Assembly: GCA_963921935.1 (NCBI GenBank)
Contig: OY998175.1
Coordinates: 292,276,246-292,340,245, forward strand
Reading direction: 5' to 3'
From: Galeruca laticollis
Taxonomy: Eukaryota > Arthropoda > Insecta > Coleoptera > Chrysomelidae
DNA length: 64,000 nucleotides
Shown piece by piece: positions 1 through 9,600 of the stretch. The notes under the pieces are model-generated. The model was not told the origin of the DNA, made no database searches, and worked only from the letters and a program-made list of their open reading frames with translations. The position numbers and the translations under genes were made by a program. Every line of letters starts with the position of its first letter. Position 1 is the stretch's first letter.

Positions 1-1749
1 AACCCAGTAGTTACACCAAGAAAAAAACAAAAAATCCAGCGTTTGTATATTTTATAGCCTTCATTCTTTCGGTTGGTAATAAATTAATTCATTAAACTCA
101 TGAGTGTAATTTTTAATAACAAGTAATATTTCAATTTTTAATTAATCACAGTCTGGCCAGGAATTTTTTAGGCAACCCACTCGCAATATATTTTTTAAGA
201 AACTAAATTTTGTATAAATAGATGGGTGAAGGTCGTTTTTAATTCGGATCCTCTACTATATGTAAACGCAACATTTGTATAGTTTCATAGTTTATTTCGT
301 TTTTATTGAATCTCTTAATTTTGCTGGATTGTGTACTTCAATTAAAAGCTCGAAGTATTTGACATACCTTATCCAATTCCGCAAAATTTTTTTGTAGGCA
401 ATTTTCCAAGTGGACAAATATGTCTAGGAAGCCAAATATCAATTATGAACAAAATGTGTAAGGTATTGAGTAACTTATATGTAAAAATCAGCTGGCAGAA
501 TTTAGGTGAGGTGAATAGCGTCTTTACCAGCATTGATTACCAGATACCAGGTCTGGCCAAGGTAGCAGTTATGCACACGATCATAATATATACTGACAAT
601 AGTCAATCTTACACACTTACACACGGGAAAATCCAGCTTTCCCCCAATTTTTCCACTGTAAAATGTCTTTATTTTCCGTATTAATGGAATATCACTATGT
701 AGCATTACAATTATTACTCAAGCCATGTGAAATTTTTGTAACGTGATGCTACAGAGGTGAACAAGTTGCAAAAAATGTCATTTTGAAGGAAAGATTCGTA
801 TTCGTTTACCTATAATATTGTTCTAAAAAGGTGATAAAAATAATTATCAACAAAGAAATTGGCTGTCTACCTCTGAATAAAACGAACTAGACATAATAAA
901 AACAATCCCTGTTGTATAGCTGATAACTAACTTTGCAACGAGACGGGTGAAATAATATTATTTTCTAATACATCGTCAGCCAAGCTCCGAAAAGATATTC
1001 AAATTAAGGACGCTGCAGTTTTAGACTGAATTTATAACCACACTACAATATTTAGCAAACTAAAACAACGGCACCTATTTACGGAAACGTAAACTTCTAA
1101 TATCTTGCGGTGCGAAGTGAAATTGAGAGAATTAATTACTGGAAAACAAAAAGACCTCTTCATGTATGGTTAAAATGTAACTATAAAATAACGACGTTCA
1201 TTAAAAGTTAAATTAATTTAGAGTTAGCTTATGCAACAATTTGAATTAGGCAACGATTTCTAGTCACACAAAGTTTTAGTTGATACTTTCTAGAACATTC
1301 TGAGAATGACGTGTATGTGTATTTAACAGACAGCCGAAAAGTCGTAATAGGAAATCTAGATAACCATTGTCCCTTACCAGGTCGTTATCCTTACAAAGTT
1401 CCGACAGTATATTAACGTACGATAAATTTATTCATGATCCTCAAATGTAACTGGGGATCCTAATCCCGCTCTGGATAATAAAAACAGAATAATTAGAAAA
1501 GAATCATCAGTAAAATTTATTTTGACATATATCAGGAGGCATTAGGAACCGAGGATGACATGAAAGGAAGTAGGTCAGTTGCTTATACGAGGTCTACCGC
1601 AAAGCTTCCATTTATTTTCCAGTATTAGTCAAGATATAACTTCACTTAAACAAAAGTAATCTAGTGGTAAGAAATCTATTGTCCCTAATTTGATAATATA
1701 GAAAAGTTATCAAAACGATTAAAAGGTTTTATTAGCTGTTACTAGATCT
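1..1749. other. No gene or element recognised
   Basis: AT-rich sequence with only short chance reading frames on both strands (for example 445-684 and 502-705). I see no protein family, inverted repeat or tandem array here. It is probably intronic or intergenic DNA with heavily decayed repeats. Confidence 0.5.
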
Positions 1750-2715
1750 TTTTCATTTTTCAGTATTTCAGTAATTTTAGGCGTAATTTCTTAATGTAGG
1801 GGATGCCAACATACCTTATTCTTTCTAGGGGCTGTGGATTGTTTTCCACTATAGGAGCAATGTCACTCGGATCGCGGTAATTCGAAGTTGTAAAAATAAA
1901 TTTTTTCAGAAGTTGTTGTGTATATAAATTATCTAACAATAGATTGTAGAGTTTTCTCAAACTGTAATTTCTAAGGGAGGGGTGTCAAATTTTAAATATA
2001 CGTTGTTTAAGGACTGAAATTAGGCTAATTTTCATTTTGTGGGTATGGTAAGAATGAAAATTCTTGTATCTACCTGAACTCGTGGGTTTCGTGTACCAAT
2101 TCAATACTATTTTGTTTTAATTATTTCTAATGGCTTTCGTGTCAAGGAAGCACTATGGTCCAAACCTGCTTCTTCGATGGTGAAACTCAAGTATTATGGA
2201 AAATTTTAGTAGTTCATTGCAGCCATTCAGAGGTATGATACATATAATGTCATCAACATCTTTTTTTAGAAAAGGGACGGTAAATGACAGTGTAGGTAAA
2301 CCCATCTAATAGATCGCCCATTATGTATTGTGCCATGATCGGAGATAACACCGCTACCATTAGGCAACCATGAACCTGTTTGTAAAAATGTTCGTTGAAA
2401 GAAAAATAGGTATTATTGAAAACAAAGTCTATTAATAGCAAAAAATTGTTCTTACTAATTGTGCATGCCAATGTTTCTCAATATTATTTTTTACTAAAGA
2501 CAAAGGGACGTTAGTAAACAATGATTGGACATCCAAGCTAATGATTTTATAGCCTTGAGGTATTTGATAATTATTAAATTTACTAGGAAATTCAAAAGAA
2601 TCTGTTACATAGTACTCGTTTTCCTGATTGTATGGTTTACTGAAAACGTCAGTAATCAATTTCACTACTTTAGAAGTAGGTGAATTGATAGATGAAATGA
2701 TTGGTCTTGGTTGAT
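1750..2715 (-). pseudogene. Penelope-like reverse transcriptase remnant (family C)
   Basis: Decayed coding sequence of a Penelope-like retroelement read from right to left. The piece at 2715-2432 matches the RT fingers region (PRPIISSINSPTS, then a block ending SLDVQSLFTNVPLSLV). The piece at 2471-2253 carries the segment equivalent to the QNEGLPMGSPLSPILA block of the better copies in this window, degraded to VHGCLMVAVLSPIMA. The catalytic box follows as DVDDI near 2255-2240, so the first residue of YVDD is lost. The fragment at 1960-1760 (RYVGIPYIKKLRLKLL) resembles the linker between RT and GIY-YIG nuclease in this family. Several frameshifts and stops separate the blocks and I see no GIY-YIG domain, so it is a dead, 3'-truncated copy. 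A remnant of the same general type lies at 51955-52430. Confidence 0.7.
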
Positions 2716-2989
2716 ATGGTCTTGTTTACTTCGTTTTATTTTATGTCAATTTCAAATCGTAGAAAAATAACATGATACGTAAAAAGACATTTTTCCTACT
2801 AAGTTGAGTATGATAAAGATAAAGTTTCTTGTACGTTAGTCGAAAAATGATTTTTTTTTAATTTTCCTTTGTACCTACCGCTAAATATATGAAACTTTAT
2901 ATATTAAATTTGTAAATATTCCAATTTGGGATTTTTACTTTTATTTTAAGGTTTATTTAAAAAGGAAAAGTATTTGCCTATATTTTTAA
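2716..2989. other. Spacer before the first fold-back PLE
   Basis: AT-rich DNA with no recognisable feature. Confidence 0.4.
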
Positions 2990-3004
2990 AATAAAGAGAT
3001 TATA
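2990..3004. repeat. Target-site duplication, left (PLE A copy 1)
   Basis: AATAAAGAGATTATA, identical to 4715-4729 on the other side of the element. Confidence 0.85.
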
Positions 3005-3067
3005 TTAGTGTTTTTAAATGAAACTCAAGGTCTCTAGTTAATTCCACAATATAATACAAGTTATTGA

Positions 3068-3129
3068 AAATTCTAAAAAATTGACAATTGTTTCGATAAA
3101 TCAATATCATCGTCAGAATGACAGAAGTT
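3068..3129 (-). ncRNA. Hammerhead ribozyme, PLE A copy 1 left arm
   Basis: Read on the - strand. Core CTGACGA, then one extra T, stem II GATA/TATC, GAAA, a tiny stem III (A-U and C-G closing AATT) and a GTC cleavage triplet (cut between 3083 and 3082). Stem I is an inner ATT/AAT helix, an internal loop, and an outer helix between AACTTCT and AGAATTT. All core residues are intact. Hammerheads in Penelope terminal repeats are established; activity here is inferred. Confidence 0.75.
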
Positions 3130-3377
3130 ACATTTCATTTTATGCCTACCTGATGTTTAGTAGTTAATTTTGGCTAGACCAAGAAGTAACCTAACTTGTG
3201 ATTGGCTTAATATATGTTTATAGAAAAAAGAAGAAGATGTGATATTACATATATTGAAGCTTAGATATTATTAGCCCTATTGTGATATCCTGGATATCAT
3301 TTTTCCAATTAAGATCAGTATAACTGTGCAATGATATAGAAAACCAGGAAAACTATATCTGCTGATCTTTACAATTA

Positions 3378-3979
3378 TCACTTAAGAAGACAGTTTATTA
3401 GTGGAGAATTTCCTAGATTTAACTGTTCATTGACAACTTCATATTGTGGGTTTCTTAAATATCTTCTAATTTCCAGTTCTTCAAGGAAATCCAGTTCTTG
3501 TCTCTTTTCACAAATATGCAGTACTTCAAGTTCTGTGTTAGGTGTCAATGAATGATTGGTGTCAAGTAGATGTTTTGCGTAGTGGGATTTATCTGGTTGT
3601 TTTAATCTGTATGCTCGTAAGTGCTCACTGTATCGTACTTCAAAATTCCTAAGGGTCTGACCCAAATAGACAGCATTACATTCTGGACATTTGAGTTTAT
3701 ATATACCTGACTTCTTTAATAGTGGTATTTTTGTTTTTACATTTAACAATTTTGTACTAACGTTACTTTCTGTTTTAAAAGAAATTGTTGTATTCGTTGC
3801 TGAAGATATTATCTTTGAAATATTATTAGAAATATTTCCTGCATATGTGATGGTTTTATAAGTTTTAATTTCATCAGCTTGTTTAGGATATATTAGTTGT
3901 AATGCCACTTTTTTCTCTTTTTTACTAATTAGCCTATTTATCATATCTAATGGATAACCGTTAGATGTTGCTATTTGTA
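3378..3979 (-). pseudogene. GIY-YIG endonuclease end of PLE (left arm)
   Basis: C-terminal part of a Penelope-like polyprotein. It holds the linker after the RT and the GIY-YIG endonuclease domain: SGIYKLKCPECNAVYLGQT (the GIY...YLG signature with the CPEC pair typical of PLEs), then RNFEVRYSEHLRAY and HLLDTNHS. The frame runs without a stop to LINCLLK. The annotated start is not real: the fold-back junction cuts the protein at IATSNGYPLD, and the few codons before it (MVFLFLQ) come from the other arm. GIY-YIG nucleases make the first DNA cut in PLE transposition, but without an RT this copy cannot act alone. A serine replaces the usual residue in RQELDFLEELEIRRYL only as minor divergence from copy 3. 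Confidence 0.8.
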
Positions 3980-4351
3980 AAAACAAAAATACCACTATTA
4001 AAGAAGTCAGGTATATATAAACTCAAATGTCCAGAATGTAATGCTGTCTATTTGGGTCAGACCCTTAGGAATTTTGAAGTACGATACAGTGAGCACTTAC
4101 GAGCATACAGATTAAAACAACCAGATAAATCCCACTACGCAAAACATCTACTTGACACCAATCATTCGTTGACACCTAACACAGAACTAGAAGTACTGCA
4201 TATTTGTGAAAAGAAACAAGAACTGGATTTCCTTGAAGAACTGGAAATTTGAAGACATTTAAGAAACCCACAATATGAAGTTGTCAATGAACAGTTAAAT
4301 CTAGGGAATTCTCCACTAATAAACTGTCTTCTTAAGTGATAATTGTAAAGA
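3978..4351 (+). pseudogene. GIY-YIG endonuclease end of PLE (right arm)
   Basis: Mirror copy of the GIY-YIG domain in the right arm. It starts abruptly at the fold-back junction within VKTKIPLLKKSG and reads through GIYKLKCPECNAVYLGQT. A premature TGA at 4250-4252 (Arg to stop after LEELEI) breaks the frame, although the remaining codons to LINCLLK are still recognisable to about 4339. The two arms are nearly identical, so the inversion is either recent or was made during insertion. Confidence 0.78.
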
Positions 4352-4546
4352 TCAGCAGATATAGTTTTCCTGGTTTTCTATATCATTGCACAGTTATACT
4401 GATCTTAATTGGAAAAATGATATCCAGGATATCACCATAGGGCTAATAATATCTATAAACATATATTAAGCCAATCACAAGTTAGGTTACTTCTTGGTCT
4501 AGCCAAAATTAACTACTAAACATCAGGTAGGCATAAAATGAAATGT

Positions 4547-4608
4547 AACTTCTGTCATTCTGACGATGATATTGATTTATCGAAACAGTTGTCAATTTTT
4601 TAGAATTT
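4547..4608 (+). ncRNA. Hammerhead ribozyme, PLE A copy 1 right arm
   Basis: Same motif on the + strand. Core CTGACGA (4560-4566), GAAA and GTC are intact, with the cut expected after 4593. The stem III loop is AGTT instead of AATT. Stem I outer helix pairs 4547-4553 with 4602-4608. Confidence 0.75.
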
Positions 4609-4714
4609 TCAATAACTTGTATTATATTGTGGAATTAACTAGAGACCTTGAGTTTCATTTAAAAACACTAATATGAGCATATTCCACGAAGTAAGGGTCG
4701 AGACAGTCAATTTC

Positions 4715-4729
4715 AATAAAGAGATTATA
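4715..4729. repeat. Target-site duplication, right (PLE A copy 1)
   Basis: Perfect 15-base match to 2990-3004. It fixes the right end of the element just after its single-sided tail. Confidence 0.85.
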
Positions 4730-5142
4730 GATTAAAGAAATTACTTGTTGGGAATTATCACTTTTAAACTAACTTTAAAGGTGCTATAAGGATATTTTCT
4801 CAGAAGGATGTATTTAATTGTCATCAGATGAAGTTGTTAATACAATTAAATTAGTTTTATTTATGGATTAAGGTTTGAAAATACCAGGATAAAACAAAAT
4901 TATTATTATTTTGAAAATTTGTTTATTCAAATTAAACATAATTCGAATATTTTTGTTAAATAAAGTACCCGCCCATATTTTAATACAAAACATATGAATC
5001 TTATTTGATGATTATAATCTTATTCCAATTATTCGGCATAAAGGAAACTTTAGTAGTGCCAACCCATATTGAAGTGTGATAATGGTCTATTTTTTCTTTC
5101 CCATATGATTACGATTTTTTTCCTACAGGCGAATCTTCAATC
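4730..5142. other. AT-rich spacer
   Basis: No feature recognised between the first PLE and the start of the DDE transposase remnant. Confidence 0.4.
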
Positions 5143-5843
5143 ATGAACAATTCTAAACGAGTGGTTTACAGCCAAAGTTGTGATATAATCTACAACGTAT
5201 GTAACTTCATGACAGAAGAAACGGAACAATATTGGTTAGAAGAAAAAGTAGAAGTAGCGAGTGGTTTTGGGCTGAGCACATAAGAAGGAAAGTGGTGAAA
5301 AGTTTGAGTCATTGAGAAAAATTATTATCACACCATGCATCCTAAGAGGGAGGAAAATTATTATCAAACCATGCACCCTAAGAGGATCAGTAGATGAGTT
5401 TGAAGACGAAGTTATTTTATTCAGATGCAGCTATTCACAGACGAATACCAATGATAAAAGTAGTATTTGAAAAAGTTGAAAAGAAGATGGGATTAATTTT
5501 ACAGGGAAAATCGATTCATTTCGAAAATTGGTGCGAAAAATGGGATTCCGCGATGAAACATATATGCATAATTCACATACTGTACCAATGGCATAGGACG
5601 ATGGGACAAATAATTGTCCAAACTCACCTGTGTCCAAAGGATGACTCATAATTTTACATGCCTGGGGCGTATCCGAAGCTCTAACCATATTAAAATCGGG
5701 TCTTAAAATAGGCGAATATCATGGTGAAATTAATCTTAATGAAATTAACTGTCTGGACCCTTACTTCGTGCAATCTACTCATATTAGTGTTTTAAATGAA
5801 ACTCACGGTTTCTAGCTAATTCCGCAATATATAAAAATGTTGA

Positions 5844-5905
5844 AAATTCTAAGAAATTGACAATTGTTTCGATAACTAAATATCATCGTCAAAATGACAG
5901 AAGTT
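5844..5905 (-). ncRNA. Hammerhead motif with mutated core, PLE A copy 2 left
   Basis: Same layout as the other family A motifs, with stem II GATA/TATC, GAAA and GTC. The first core base is changed: TTGACGA instead of CTGACGA. That C is essential in hammerheads, so this one is probably inactive. Confidence 0.65.
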
Positions 5906-6215
5906 ACATTTCATTTGATACCTACCTGATGTTTAGTAGTTATTTTTGGGTAGACCAAGAAGTGACCTAACTTGTGATTGACTTAGTATATGTTAATAGG
6001 AAAAAGAAGATGTGATATTACAAATATTGTTGCTTAGATATTATTAGCCCTATGGATATCACTATAGGGCTAAGAATATGTAAGCTTCAATATTTGTAAT
6101 ATCACATCTTCTTCTTTTTTCTATTAACATTTATTAAAGTCAATCACAAGTTAGGTCACTTCTTGGTCTAGCCAAAAATAACTACTAAACATCAGGTAGG
6201 CATCAAATGAAATGT

Positions 6216-6277
6216 AACTTCTGTCATTCTGACGATGATATTCAGTTATCGAAACAATTGTCATTTTTTTAGAATTT
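6216..6277 (+). ncRNA. Hammerhead ribozyme, PLE A copy 2 right
   Basis: Core CTGACGA, stem II GATA/TATC, GAAA, GTC (cut expected after 6262). One A is missing after the cut, which weakens inner stem I; the outer AACTTCT/AGAATTT pairing is kept. Confidence 0.72.
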
Positions 6278-6745
6278 TCAACATTTTTTATTATATTGTG
6301 GAATTAGCTAGAAACAGTGAGTTTTATTTAAAACACTAATAATCTTAATGATTTCACCAAGTGGCTTAAAGAAAAATGTATGGTGAACGTCACAATGAAA
6401 TCAGTCCTTGTGGTAGATAATGCCTCTTATCATAATGTTATGGTCGAAACACTTCCCAATTTTTCATGGAAGCCAAGCATCTATGCAAAAATGATTAAGG
6501 GAAAAAAATCATTTTTTTTCAAAGAACTGACTGACTGACTCCCAATTCGCCATAAATTATTTAAAATTTAATTGTACGGACCATTCACTAGCTCAAAACG
6601 TACATGGCTAACGCCAAAGAAACTGCCTATCTCATTACCATTTCGACTACAATCCAACTGAGCCAAGACCTGAAATCCTTATCCAAAGCATTGACCCGCA
6701 AATACAGACAAATCCATTGGAGCAAAAGGAATACATCTCTCCGTA

Positions 6746-7183
6746 AAATTCTATCCATCTTTGGCCGACTATTACTCACCGAGTTTTCAAGATAGGATGC
6801 GCGGACTGTTAGGAGATTACGAATTGGTCCTACTAGATTCTCTCATGGCTACTTAACGACCTCCGAAAATAGCCCAACCTGCCACGCCTACAACTGTCCT
6901 GTTATCCTGTTACCGACAGGCACATACTGGTAGACTGTTAATTCTACAATGGTGTCAGACAGACAAGTAAAATGAAGCCTATACTAAAAGAAATGCTAAA
7001 CTACCCCATTGAGCTAACTAAAGTTATAAAAAAAATTTAAAGACATTAACATTTTTTCTAAATTATGATAATAAGTAATTCTGTGCCAATGTTTATAGCT
7101 ATCGAGGCAATTAAAATAAATATAAATAAAACTGGTGTGGTGTGGTGTGGTGCGTTAATATTTTGGAGAAATAAGTATATATA
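6746..7183. other. Spacer with a short GTGTG run
   Basis: No gene seen. A short run of (GTGTG) units lies near 7134-7152, just outside the left end of the following transposon. Confidence 0.4.
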
Positions 7184-7270
7184 CACTGTGTTATTTATAA
7201 ATTGCGACATAGGATTTCCTGTACAAAACTGTCAAACGTGAGCTAACTTTTTTACCAAATAGCGTTCGTG
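7184..7270 (+). repeat. Left terminal inverted repeat of transposon 1
   Basis: Starts CACTGTGTTATTTATAA and pairs with 10830-10910 with only scattered differences. Confidence 0.8.
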
Positions 7271-8127
7271 AAAAATAATAACGGATTTGAAAAGGCCGTT
7301 AAAAAATAAATTAAAATGCAATTTTTAATTTTCTTAAATTCGATTCATATTTTCTGTCAAAAATGAAATTTTAAGTAGAGATATTTAAAATAAGACAATT
7401 TTTTCAGGGTACAAATTTATTTATTTAATTAAATGCACAAATTATTTTCCGTTTTCTGCTAAACAGTGTCCCAAACGATCATAAAACTTACGCCGTATAT
7501 TATTAATAACAGTTCTACTAATTTTCCGACATTCATTAATAATAATATTTCTCAATTCATCTTCTGTCTTCGGTTCATATTCTGCTACCTTATTTTTTAG
7601 GAAACCCTATAAAAATATATCGGGGGGTGCTAAATCTGGAGATCTTGCCGGCCAATTTATTGTACCCCCTCGACCTATCCACGTATTTGGGAAAACAGTA
7701 TCAAGGTATTCCCGTACTTCCTTACTGGAATCAGCCGGGCAACCATCATGTTGATACCATACTGAAAGATTTCTAGGTGCGGCATTTGCAATTTGGGGTC
7801 CTATTTCATTTTGGAGAAGATTCAAATATTCATGGCCATTGAATTTATTACTTAGGAAGTAACTATCAATTATTTTATCACAAAATATGCCGGCCCATAC
7901 GTTTACTTTTTTCTTGTATTGGGTATGAGACACATTTATTTTACATGGATTTACTGTATCCCAATACCTTTGATTTTACTTTTCCGCCCAACCTATCTAA
8001 TATGCGAGAAAAGTATTGGTTTACCCCAAAAAAAGTTGGAATTTTGAAAAAAGTTTTTGAGTTATTTTTACGTTTTCCATCAGAACAACACGAAAAAACG
8101 GTTTTTAGAAAAAAAGTCCTGTGTGTA

Positions 8128-8155
8128 TGTCGTCGTCGTCGTCGTTGTCGTCGCC
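8128..8155 (+). repeat. (CGT)n microsatellite
   Basis: Interrupted CGT repeat between the head and the monomer array of the tandem-repeat element; also present, mutated, in copy B near 36330-36358. Confidence 0.8.
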
Positions 8156-8172
8156 CACTTTTTCTTACATGT

Positions 8173-9600
8173 CTTGTTAGCACGATACAGCCTCCGGAAT
8201 GCCATAAGTCACCAATTTTATGATTGAATATTGTTAAGGACATGTCACAGAGGAACTCTATTGATTTTCAGCTCACCAGAGCCAGTACAACGGGTGCTAT
8301 GGTACTTGAAGTACGACATTTGGTAATTTTTTGAGAAATTTCAGTTTGTTAGCACGATACAGCCTCCGGAGTTCAACAAGTCACCAATTTTATGATTGAA
8401 TATTATACAGGATATCTCACAGATAAACGCTATTGATTTTCAGTTCACCAGAGCCAATACAACAGGTGCTACAGTACTTTAAGTACGATATTTTTGTCAT
8501 TTTTGGAGAAGTTTCAGTTCGTTAGCTCAATACACCCTCCGGGGTATATACAAGTGACCAATTTTATGATTGGATATTATTTAGAGCGCCTCAAAGATGA
8601 ACCTTATTGATATTCAGCTCACTAAAGCCAGTACAACGGGTGGTATGGTACTTGAAGTACCAAATTTTTGTCATTTTAGGAGAAATTTCAGTTTGTTAGC
8701 ACGATACAGCATCCTGAGCTCAACAAGTCACCAATTTTATAATTGAATATTATACAAGATATCTCACAGACGAACCCTATTGATTTTCAGCTCACCAGAG
8801 CCAATACAACCGGTGCTACAGTACTTTAAGTACGATATTTTTGTCATTTTTAGAGAAGTTTCAGTTTGTTAGCTGTATACAGCCTCGGGAGTATATACAA
8901 GTGACCAATTTTATGATCGGATATTATTCAGAGCGTCTCAAAGATGAACCCTATTGATATTCAGCTCACTAAAGCCAGTACAACGGGTGCTATGGTACTT
9001 GAAGTACCAAATTTTTGTCATTTTAGGAGAAATTTCAGTTTGTTAGCACGATACAGCATCCTGAGCTCAACAAGTCACCAATTTTATGATTGAATATTAT
9101 ACAAGATATCTCACAGATGAACCCTATTGATTTTCAGCTCACCAGAGCCAATACAACCGGTGCTACAGTACTTTAAGTACGATATTTTTGTCATTTTTAG
9201 AGAAGTTTCAGTTTGTTAGCTGTATACAGCCTCGGAAGTATATACAAGTGACCAATTTTATGATCGGTATTATTCAGAGCGTCTCAAAGATGAACCCTAT
9301 TGATATTCAGCTCACTAAAGCCAGTACAACGGGTGCTATGGTACTTGAAGTACCAAATTTTTGTCATTTTGGGAGAATTTTCAGTTTGTTAGCACGATAC
9401 AGCCTCCAGAGAGTATACGATTGATCAATTTTATGATTGAATATTGTTCAAGGTGTCTCACAGATGTACGCTATTGATTTTAAGTTGACTATAGTGAGTA
9501 CAGCGGGTCCTATAAATCCAGATATACTACATTTTTGGTTATTTTTGGAGAAATTTCGGTTTGTTAGCACGATACATTCCCCGAAGTGTATACAAGTAAC
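8173..9600 (+). repeat. Tandem array of about 174-base monomers
   Basis: About eight monomers, each starting near TTAGCACGATACAGC and containing CACCAATTTTATGATTG and a short palindrome around GGTACTTGAAGTACC. Starts fall near 8173, 8347, 8521, 8695, 8869, 9044, 9217 and 9389. Monomers alternate in type, so 8690-9040 and 9041-9390 are near-identical dimers of about 350 bases (a higher-order repeat). Confidence 0.85.

Larger units (their letters stand above)
3005..4714. mobile_element. Fold-back Penelope-like element, family A copy 1
   Basis: A 1.7 kb insertion flanked by a perfect 15-base target duplication (2990-3004 and 4715-4729). It is almost entirely an inverted repeat. The left arm (3005 to about 3979) carries the 3' end of the element on the - strand; the right arm (about 3978-4674) carries the same 3' end on the + strand. 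The arms meet inside the coding region with no reverse transcriptase left, and the junction shares GT between the arms. The right end continues past the shared repeat for about 40 bases (ATGAGCATATTCCACG and onward, about 4673-4714) with no partner on the left. Such a one-sided tail is known for Penelope elements. Each arm ends in a hammerhead ribozyme motif. The element has no complete pol and was mobilised in trans or formed during integration. Confidence 0.88.
5743..6340. mobile_element. Short fold-back PLE without coding sequence, family A copy 2
   Basis: A 0.6 kb insertion consisting only of two inverted copies of the family A terminal region, meeting near 6061. It lies within the DDE transposase remnant and has an 11-base target duplication (5732-5742 and 6341-6351). 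The left end carries the one-sided tail (about 5743-5785, containing GACCCTTACTTCGTG) that copy 1 has on the right. It holds a hammerhead motif in each arm and no RT or nuclease. It is therefore a non-autonomous, ribozyme-bearing derivative. Confidence 0.87.
5143..6745 (+). pseudogene. IS630/Tc1-superfamily (DDE_3-type) transposase remnant split by a PLE
   Basis: Decayed transposase-like gene. The start at 5143 gives MNNSKRVVYSQSCDIIYNV, resembling the N-terminal helix of insect DDE_3-type transposases, but the frame stops at 5281 and shifts several times. Recognisable blocks follow: ETYMHNSHTVP (first acidic residue), LIILHAW, then GEYHGEINLN. The fold-back PLE at 5743-6340 sits exactly here. 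The reading resumes with DFTKWLKEK, then VLVVDNASYH (second Asp) and HYHFDYNPTE near 6630-6670 (position of the final Glu). A 36-base tandem duplication lies at about 5317-5388. The spaced D-D-E triad and the DNASYH motif place it in the IS630/Tc1 group. It is clearly non-functional. I saw no terminal inverted repeats for it. Confidence 0.65.

Noticed and set aside
7941..8243. Overlapping 90-100 codon frames on both strands with Arg runs
   Set aside because: They come from the (CGT)n microsatellite and element head.
8173..9600. Regularly spaced repeats that might suggest a CRISPR-like array
   Set aside because: Monomers are contiguous 174-base tandem units without unique spacers, in a eukaryotic transposon context.
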